This document shows positions 56,696-64,000 of a stretch of DNA of 64,000 nt, piece after piece. The number at the start of each line of letters is the position of its first letter. Within the stretch, counting starts at the first letter, position 1. This DNA comes from Chlorocebus sabaeus (Eukaryota; Chordata; Mammalia; Primates; Cercopithecidae), in NCBI RefSeq assembly GCF_047675955.1, contig NC_132929.1:34650421-34714420 (forward strand), read 5' to 3'. Under the pieces are notes generated by a model. That model saw nothing but the letters and a program-made list of their open reading frames with translations. It was not told where the DNA came from and did not search any database. The translations under genes and the position numbers were made by a program.

Positions 56696-58609
56696 TGGAA
56701 ATTTGTCCTGTCTTGTGCAGGGGAAAAATCCTGCTGTCCTTAATGCAGACTGACAAGGTCTCTGGAGCCCAAGTACGGGGGCTTAGGTACAGGGTCCTCC
56801 TGCTGAAGGACTCCCTTCACTGGGGTCGGGGTAAGACAAGACGGATGGCTCCTGAGAAGTAAGACCCTCCCTGCCCTGGGCATCACTCACTTGTTCTGCC
56901 CACCTGCTTCCAGCTTTGACTAAGACTTGTTTCTGTCCTTCATGTCTTCCTTGCCAGTTGTTTCCTTTCTAGGACACTTGACCCTCATGCTAGCTCAGCT
57001 GTTATTAGTTTGCCCCATCCTCAACCTGAAAATCTTTCTAACAGCTTTTCTCTGCTCTTGGAAAAAGGACCAAAACCCTTCATGGCGCCTACAGACTCTG
57101 CCAGGTGCGGCCCCTGCTCACACCCCAGCCTTACTCCCTGCTTCAGGCCACATTGGTGCCTTCCTACCTTTCTTCATGAGCCCTGGTTGGGGAGAGGACC
57201 CTTGTCCACATACTTCAAGTTTATATCATATTTACTGGTGTAACTCACAACAATTTCCTCATAAGATCAGGAATAAAAACAGCATTCACCACTTCTGTCC
57301 AATATTATCCTGGAAACTCTAGCCAGGGTAATTAGGAAAAAAAAAAAAAGGCATCTAGATTGTTTTAAAGTAGAGCTCATAAGTCTGATTGAACGGATTC
57401 TTTCTGGTGATAAGATACCAAATTATAAACAAGACCTAAGGGGATGCAGGCGGACCACGCAAATAGCTGTGTGTGTGGCCACTGCATGGTCTCTGATCTC
57501 AAGGCATCAGAGGCTGCTTCCTCGGGATACGTGACTATTGGCAAAAGTAAAACCTCAAGAATTACCCGGGGAATGTGGGGTCCTCTGTAGACCCATGACA
57601 ACAGCTGGCCTAATTGTCCAGGTTATGGGCAACTGCTACTGTGCTGGCAATGTAAGCCATCTGGCCCTTTATCACCAGGCTGAATGGGGTTCCTAGTACT
57701 CCGCAGGTGAGAGGTGGGGGAGGCCAGGGCAGCTTTGAGATAGGACATTTGCTGGGGAGCAGGGTGTGGACAGTGGGGACTGTTCGATGGCAGCCGGGAG
57801 GAGCGGGCAGGTGGGTGGAGGAGGGAGGACCTCTGCACTTTGCATTAGGAAGGGCAACACTGATGCTGCCACCATTGGCTCTTTCTTGTGATCACAAAGG
57901 GGCACAGCTACTCTGCTGGGGCAGCATTTTCCCAAAGCGAGCCACAGTGAGAGCCATTCTCCCTGGCCAGCCTGCACATGGCTACACCGTTGTGAGGGCG
58001 AGCAGACAGGATGTCTTCTGGGAAACTGCCAGTAGCTGAGTGAAGTCTGGATAAACTCCCCTCAACTGGACCAGGCCTTGTGCTAGGCATTTTCACAGAT
58101 GCTGCTTCATTTCACCCTCAGGACACTCCTGTGAGATGACTGATGCAGGCTCCTGGGATTTCCTGCTGGTTTCACCACTAGCCACCATGGTGGCCCATGC
58201 CTAAGGCTCCTGGCACTGCAGCCACACGGAATCTTTCTGCCTCCTTGGTCTGGCTATGCTCCCCTGGCCTCTCCCCACTTCCCAGGCAGGACTGCTAACT
58301 CCTGCTCAGCCTTGGATCTCATTTCCATCACTCCTTCCCCAGACTCTGGTGAACCCTCTGCCATACCCTCCCCTAGCCCACGGCTCCTCCAGACTAGGGG
58401 TGAATTGTAGCATGACGGTGACTTGCGTGGCTATCTGGCTGACTCCCCCTGAGATGGGGCCTCAAGCTCTATGTTGACAGTGTGTAGCAGGAGGGGGACA
58501 TGGGCTTGAGTCTGTGTGCTGGGTTTGAAGCCAAGCTCTGCATCTGTAAAACCTAAGCAGATTCAGGCAATGGCCTAGGTCCTTTTTCTTTTCCATTTAT
58601 TAACTTATT
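56696..58609. other. MYO1E intron, largely unique
   Basis: No MYO1E-like frame or splice-bounded exon in minus sense. A MIR/L2-like scrap may lie at about 58080-58145 (GCTAGGCATTTTCACAGATG). Confidence 0.5.
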
Positions 58610-58904
58610 TTTATTTTTTTTTGAGACCGAGTCTCGCTCTATGACGCAGGCTGGAGTGCAGTGGCATGATCTCGGCTCACTGCAACCTCCGCCTCCCAGG
58701 TTCAAGTGATTCTCGTGCCTCAGCCTCCCAAGTAGCTGGGATTACAGGCGCCCACCACCATGCCCATCTAATTTTTGTATTTTTAGTAGAGACGGGGTTT
58801 CGCCACATTGACCAGACTGGTGTCGAACTCCTGACCTCAAGTGATCCGCCCGCCTCAGCCTCCCAAAGTGCTGCGATCACAGGTGTAGGCCACTGCACCC
58901 GGCC
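58610..58904 (-). mobile_element. Alu, complete
   Basis: GAGACCGAGTCTCGCTCTAT through GGCCACTGCACCCGGCC. Confidence 0.93.
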
Positions 58905-59032
58905 TCTTTATTTTTAGCCATGAAGTTTTGCCACGTTGCCCAGGCTGGTCTTGAACTCCTGTCGTTAAGTGATCCTTCCACCTTGGCCTCCCAAAGTGCT
59001 GGGATTACAGGTGGGAGCCACTGCACCCGGTT
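58905..59032 (-). mobile_element. Alu fragment, left arm
   Basis: TTGCCACGTTGCCCAGGCTG through GAGCCACTGCACCCGGTT, joined to the previous Alu. Confidence 0.85.
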
Positions 59033-59240
59033 CTAGGTCTTTTTTCTAATTCTAGGAAAGTTTTACAAAGAGCTCTGAACAGCACTGAGGAACACAGGAA
59101 ATCTGTGCCAATGAAGCTGTTGTGGAACACAGTCGGCGGAAACAGCCATTTTCCCAGACTCCAACAGCCTGGAAAACCCAAGCAATCTCCTCTGTGTCAC
59201 TAGGTGGCAATCCTGCGTCATTAATGAGAAGAATGACTTC

Positions 59241-59538
59241 CCTTTTTTTTTTTTGTTTTGAGACGGAGTTTCTTGTTGCCCAGGCTGGAGTGTAGTGGTA
59301 CGATCTCAGCTCACCGCAACCTGTGCCTCCTGGGTTCAAGCAATTCTCCTGCCTCAGCCTCCCGAGTAGTTGGGATTACAGGCATGTGCCACCATGCCTG
59401 GCTAATCTTGTATTTTTAGTAGAGATGGGGTTTCTCCATGTTGGTCAGGCTGGTCTTGAACTCCTGACCTCAAGTGATCCACCTGCCTTGGCCTCCCAAA
59501 GTGCTGGGATTACAGGCATGAGCCACTACGCCCGGCCG
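59241..59538 (-). mobile_element. Alu, complete
   Basis: GAATGACTT flanks both ends. The body ends GAGCCACTACGCCCGGCC. Confidence 0.93.
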
Positions 59539-59848
59539 GGAATGACTTTCAAAGAAACTGCCAGAAATTTGATTAATGAGGTCTTCTAGGTGGCTGGAGG
59601 CCCCCAACTCCCAGCCAAGGCAGTTGGTTAATCCAGGAGGAAGGGATTACAAACCCCCTTACAGGGCACATGAGACCCACATGCCCACTGTGCCAGAACA
59701 GCCTCAGCCCAGCTTGCGAGAGCTAATAGAACTTTCAGGCATTTTATGAGCCAGTTGTCAAACATGGCCATTATTAAAAATCAAATCACTGACAACAAAG
59801 AAATTGTATTAAAGCAAAGGCAATAAATGCTAATCATTTATCCCTTCC

Positions 59849-60092
59849 TGCTTCTCACTGCACCCTCTACGTCCCGGGTTCAAGCGTTTCTCCTGCCTCA
59901 GCCTCCCGAGTAGCTGGGATTACGAGCATGTGCCAAGAAGCCTGGCTAATTTTTATTTTTATTTTTGTATTTTTAGTAGAGATGCGGTTTCACCATGTTG
60001 ACCAGGCTGGTCTCAAACTCCTGGCCTCAAGTGATCCACCCACCTTGGCCTCCCAAAGTGCTGGAATTACAGGCGTGAGCCACCACTCCTGG
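59849..60092 (-). mobile_element. Alu, truncated
   Basis: Begins inside the body (TCTCACTGCACCCTCTACGT) and ends GAGCCACCACTCCTGG. Confidence 0.9.
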
Positions 60093-60404
60093 TCTACTTA
60101 TTTTCCTTCTATCTACACATTTGAAGTTATTAAAGTCTATTGCTGATGTGTGGCAGAAATACTAAACAATGGTGTGAGACTGCCCATCTTTTCCCAACTC
60201 CGCACTCAGTAGTAGTCACACTGGTAGCTTGAAATTGGCCATGGGGAGATAATTTTACCCAAGAAACTGGTAAATGTTACAGTTCAGGCCTTTTCCTCGC
60301 TGGAGTGCTCACTGTTTACCAGAACACTACCATCTTACCAACAAAACGGCTCACTCATGTCTAAAAATGCCTTGCCAACTTTTGTTTCATTATTTCCTTA
60401 TTGT

Positions 60405-60541
60405 TAGTATTTTTAGAGACAAGGTCTTGCAATGATGGCCAGGCTGGGGTACAGTGACATGATCATACCTCACTGCAGTCTTGAACCCCTGGACTTGGGC
60501 CATCCTCCTGCTTTAACCATCTGCATGCTGGGACTACAGCC
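60405..60541 (-). mobile_element. Old Alu monomer fragment
   Basis: GAGACAAGGTCTTGCAATGA through CATGCTGGGACTACAGCC, strongly diverged. Confidence 0.75.
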
Positions 60542-60688
60542 ATTTACCCCCATTTGTTTTATAATGGCTATGTAGAATTTAGATAATTTTGGTAGTTCTG
60601 GTACTTTCTGATACAGTATTTGTATTTCTAATAAACATCACAGAATTGAAAAATGTGTTATAAAAGTAATTATTTCAATGAGATAATT

Positions 60689-60987
60689 TTTTTTTTTTTG
60701 GGGGGGGGACAGAGCCTCACTCTGTCACCTGGCTGGAGTGCAGTGGAATGATCTCAACTTGCTGCAGCCTCTGCCTGCCGGGTTCAAGTGATTATCATGC
60801 CTCAGTCTCCCAAGTAGCTGGGATTACAGGCACCTGCCACCATGCCCGGCTAATTTTTATATTTTCAGTAGAGACAGGGTTTCACATGTTGGTCAGCCTG
60901 GTCTCGAACTCCTGACCTCAAGTGATCCTCCTGCCTTGGCCTCTCGAAGTGCTGGGATTAACAGTGTGAGCCACTGTGCCCAGCTAG
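60689..60987 (-). mobile_element. Alu, complete
   Basis: T run and G9 tract, ACAGAGCCTCACTCTGTCAC through GAGCCACTGTGCCCAGC. Confidence 0.92.
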
Positions 60988-61064
60988 ATAACGGGGAGTT
61001 GCAGCAAGATTTCAGACTCAACAATGAGTTATTTTTCCTTTTGACATTTCAATAATAAAGGCTC

Positions 61065-61102
61065 ATTATATATAATATATATTTATATATATAATACACA
61101 TG
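61065..61102. repeat. AT-rich simple repeat
   Basis: TATATATAATATATATTTAT and following (TA)n. Confidence 0.85.
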
Positions 61103-61659
61103 TTAGTATATGGTTATAAAATTATATATTACTGAGCAAATCCAGTGTTTCATTATATGTAATTTTGTACAATGCAACTTAGTTTTCTTATTTTAGGGTA
61201 ATTTGTACACATCACTTTATGTGTTTATTACCAATTAACATAACTACACGAAAAAGCTGACCTACAGCAACTTCTTTTTGCACCAGGTTCTTTCTTCTGA
61301 GTAGGGCAATCACATTATAACCCAGAAGCAAATAACATTTCCTGATGAATTAAGCACACTACATCCAGTTTGCTTTGTGAAAACTTGCACTGCAAGAGTC
61401 CTGTATTAGTGACCAGAGAAGAAACAACTGATCTATTTGCCCCAAGACATTAGGATGTCAGCTGACATTTGAGTCTTCACGGATGGCTGCCGAATCTCAC
61501 AAGGTGCCAAAAGTCCACAAGGAAACAAAACCCCAAATGACATCAAAACTCAACTGAGGGCTAGTTAATTCCCTCTGCCCTGGCAATGTCCATCCTTTCC
61601 ATGGGATGTTCATTGTTATGATGACTGCAGCTGAGATAGATGTTTAGTTAGAAAGAGAC
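61103..61659. other. MYO1E intron, unique stretch
   Basis: No exon or recognisable repeat. Confidence 0.5.
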
Positions 61660-61898
61660 TGTAGAGGCCAGGAGTTCGAGACCAGCCTGGCCAACATGGC
61701 AAAACCCTGTCCCTACTAAAAATTAGCCGGGCGTGGTGGCTCATGCCTGTAATCCCAGCTACTTGGGAGGTTGAGGCATGTGAATCACTTGAACGTGGGA
61801 GGCAGATGTTGAGCTGCAGTGAGCCAGGATGGCACCATTGCACTCCAGCCTCAGTGACAGAGTGAGACTCTGTCAAAAAAAAAAAAAAAAAAAAAAGA
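61660..61898 (+). mobile_element. Alu, 5'-truncated, with (GA)n at the tail
   Basis: GAGGCCAGGAGTTCGAGACC through GAGACTCTGTC and an A run. AGAGACTGT lies on both sides. Confidence 0.92.
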
Positions 61899-63319
61899 GA
61901 GAGAGAGACTGTGGAATAGTGCAGAGCCGGAAGAAGTTTGTGACTTTTCTTCTTCAAATCGTCCAAATGAGGCTCTAATGTCTAGTGTCTGTTACCGCTA
62001 CTGCCGAACTGTGTGCCGCTGACGCTCTGTGCCCATGGAGAACAGGCACAGCTGCCAAGGGTGTGTGTGTGTTGGGGGCGGGCATCTCCCTGTCTAGTCT
62101 CCTTGTTTTGGCTTCCCTAGGCTGTCCATTCCCTGCATTAAAGCCAGAAATGCCTGAAGTGTAGACCTTCACGGAATCCACAGTTCTAGGCAGGCCAGAG
62201 ATTTGAGTTCTTGAGAATAAAGCCACTGGGCCAGGGAATGTCACCTTTCAACCCTGGTAGAGCATTAAAATTTCCTTGTGAGACCAACCAATGAATAACA
62301 GTAATGAGACAAGTACAAAATAACTTTCAAATAGCACTGTGCTTTATAGCACACAAAGCCCTTACTTAACCTTCAAGAAAACTCTGAGGAGTGGGTTTTC
62401 AAAATTATTATATTATTAGTATCCCTATTATACAGGTGAAGACACCAAGGAGTAGAAAGATTAAGTGACAAGCCTGGGGTAGCACATAGAAGGCACATGG
62501 CTCAGTAAATATTGATGAATAAAAAAAAAAGGAATGAATGGATAAACCAGGACTCACATCCTGCTCTTACAGCTGCAAATCCTGTGCTCTCTGCACTCTA
62601 AATGCCACCTTTTGTGAATTTCTGTGTAGCTCCCATACCTTCTGGGTGGGTGTGCCTAGCCTATGCCAAGGGGAGCTGGGATTAAGCTTTCGAATATCAC
62701 CTCTTTGTTCTGCAGATGTGAAATGTATGTCTTGAAATTCCAAGGAGGAAAATAATGGCATTTTATTCCACTGGCTCTTAAAAATATGCTGTGTTCCAAA
62801 AGGTTGAATCTATAAACATTACTGGAAATGTGGAAATGGATGCCAGGAATTCCTCAGCACCATGTCTGCCCGGGCCAGGATATGGCTGCTGCTCCCATAG
62901 ATTATGGGTTGAGAAATATTGCTGTTGGACACTTGATGGAAATTTTAAGCCCCTTGAAACTATGACTCCATTGGGAGGCTCTTGACAAGAGACACAGAGG
63001 CAGCATTTAACTATTTCTGTTGGCCCCTCCTTTGTGGCAAGCCCAGAAGCCCCACCACTGAGCACCTGCAAGATTTTTCTGTTTTTCCAGCTTCTAGTTG
63101 GATTAATCTCGGGAGTATCTTGAAATTTCCTGAAGTTGTCCTCCCACAAAATGGACCACAGGATTAAAAAGGTTAACAGACATTTCCGGTCTGGGTTTTA
63201 ATGCTTCCAAGAATGAACTGCAGGTAGATTATGTACATTTCAGTTACAGGAGGGAAAATTACGACACACACTGGATAGTGAGATCAGAGCAAAGGTGGAT
63301 GGATGAACTGTTTTGTGTA
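61899..63319. other. MYO1E intron with a MIR/L2-like segment
   Basis: At about 62330-62500, TATTATACAGGTGAAGACAC and GATTAAGTGACAAGCCTGGG match the MIR/L2 core. The rest is unique; no exon is visible. Confidence 0.5.
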
Positions 63320-63605
63320 TTTTTTTGAGACGGAGTCTCGCTCTGTTGCCCAGGCTGGAGTGCAGTGGCGCAATCTCGGCTCACTGCAAGCTCCGCTTCC
63401 CAGTTTCATGCCATTCTCCTGCCTCAGCCTCCCGAGTAGCTGGGACTACAGGCGCCCGCCACCATGCCCGGCTAATTTTTTGTATTTTTAGTAGAGATGG
63501 GGTTTCACCATGTTAACCAGGATGGTCTCAATCTCCTGACCTCGTGTTCCGTCCACCTCGGCCTCCCAAAGTGCTGGATTACAGGCGTGAGCCACCACAC
63601 CCGGC
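63320..63605 (-). mobile_element. Alu, complete, young
   Basis: TGGATGAACTGTTT flanks both ends exactly. The body runs GAGACGGAGTCTCGCTCTGT to GTGAGCCACCACACCCGGCC. Confidence 0.95.
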
Positions 63606-64000
63606 CTGGATGAACTGTTTATAAGATTCTTGCCTAACCTCTTCTCTTTCCTTGAGAATCAGGAAAGATCTTTGACCTGAATTAGACTTTTCAAAAGCTA
63701 TACTAATCGATGGCAAGATCCTGATTCCCACTGCAGATCTCTCAGTGTTTCCAGGAGAATGATAATGATAGCTACCATGTGCACAAATACTGCAATGCAA
63801 GGGTAAAGAATCCAGTTGGGATGGTAATTAATTTAGTGAAATCTTCATGCTCTCTTCAAAACAACTGATTGAACCTAAAATAAACTGATAAAGACTTGCC
63901 TGAATTAACTTGAGGTGCTAATTACATCCTTTGATTTTATCCATATTACATGATCCAAAATAAATTACAGAAAAAGTGCATTGAGGGATGAGAGAAGAAG
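63606..64000. other. MYO1E intron to window end
   Basis: Unique AT-rich sequence. No exon is visible. Confidence 0.5.

Noticed and set aside
52228..64000. Further MYO1E exons, LDHAL6B or MIR2116, known near or inside MYO1E
   Set aside because: I searched in minus sense for the exon before VRRQTTSR and found no match. The other two lie deeper in the gene in human and no matching sequence is seen here.

Overview
This is primate nuclear DNA. It is packed with Alu SINEs of several ages and also holds L1, L2 and MIR pieces, DNA-transposon remnants and LTR remnants. Its real coding exons form three known vertebrate genes in the order of human chromosome 15q22: RNF111 (Arkadia, + strand, 3' end only), CCNB2 (cyclin B2, + strand, complete) and MYO1E (myosin IE, - strand, 3' end only). 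Several of the youngest Alus end in CTTGAGCCACCGCGCCCGGCC and carry CACCTCGCCCGGCTAG, which I associate with the AluYR families of Old World monkeys. CCNB2 also differs at a few residues from the human protein as I remember it. An Old World monkey is therefore the best guess; I cannot name the species.

Layout. 1-11065: the last five exons of RNF111, ending in a C-terminal RING-H2 ubiquitin-ligase domain, then the 3' UTR. 11066-18800: repeat-filled spacer. 18688-19077: CpG-rich CCNB2 promoter with three evenly spaced CCAAT boxes and a CDE/CHR element, then coding exon 1. 21096-38361: CCNB2 exons 2-9, with a short 3' UTR ending near 38525; the nine exons give an intact 398-residue frame. 39048-45453: a nearly full-length but dead L1 in minus orientation with an inverted 5' end and a young Alu inside it. 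45454-49914: spacer ending in a MaLR-type LTR. 49915-52227: 3' UTR and last two coding exons of MYO1E, holding the tail of the proline-rich TH2 region and the SH3 domain. 52228-64000: an upstream MYO1E intron with a 1.75-kb CT-rich minisatellite and many Alus.

The three genes are neighbours rather than a functional unit. RNF111 is a nuclear E3 ligase that amplifies TGF-beta/SMAD signalling. CCNB2 is a mitotic cyclin partner of CDK1. MYO1E is a membrane-linked class I myosin. CCNB2 and MYO1E are convergent. I found no undescribed gene system. The observations worth checking are structural: local duplications in the 3' part of RNF111, a T22 tract at a CCNB2 splice acceptor, the inverted L1 5' end, the minisatellite with a nested duplication, and a MYO1E poly(A) site abutting an LTR. 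Repeat edges are read by eye and may be off by about 10-20 bases.
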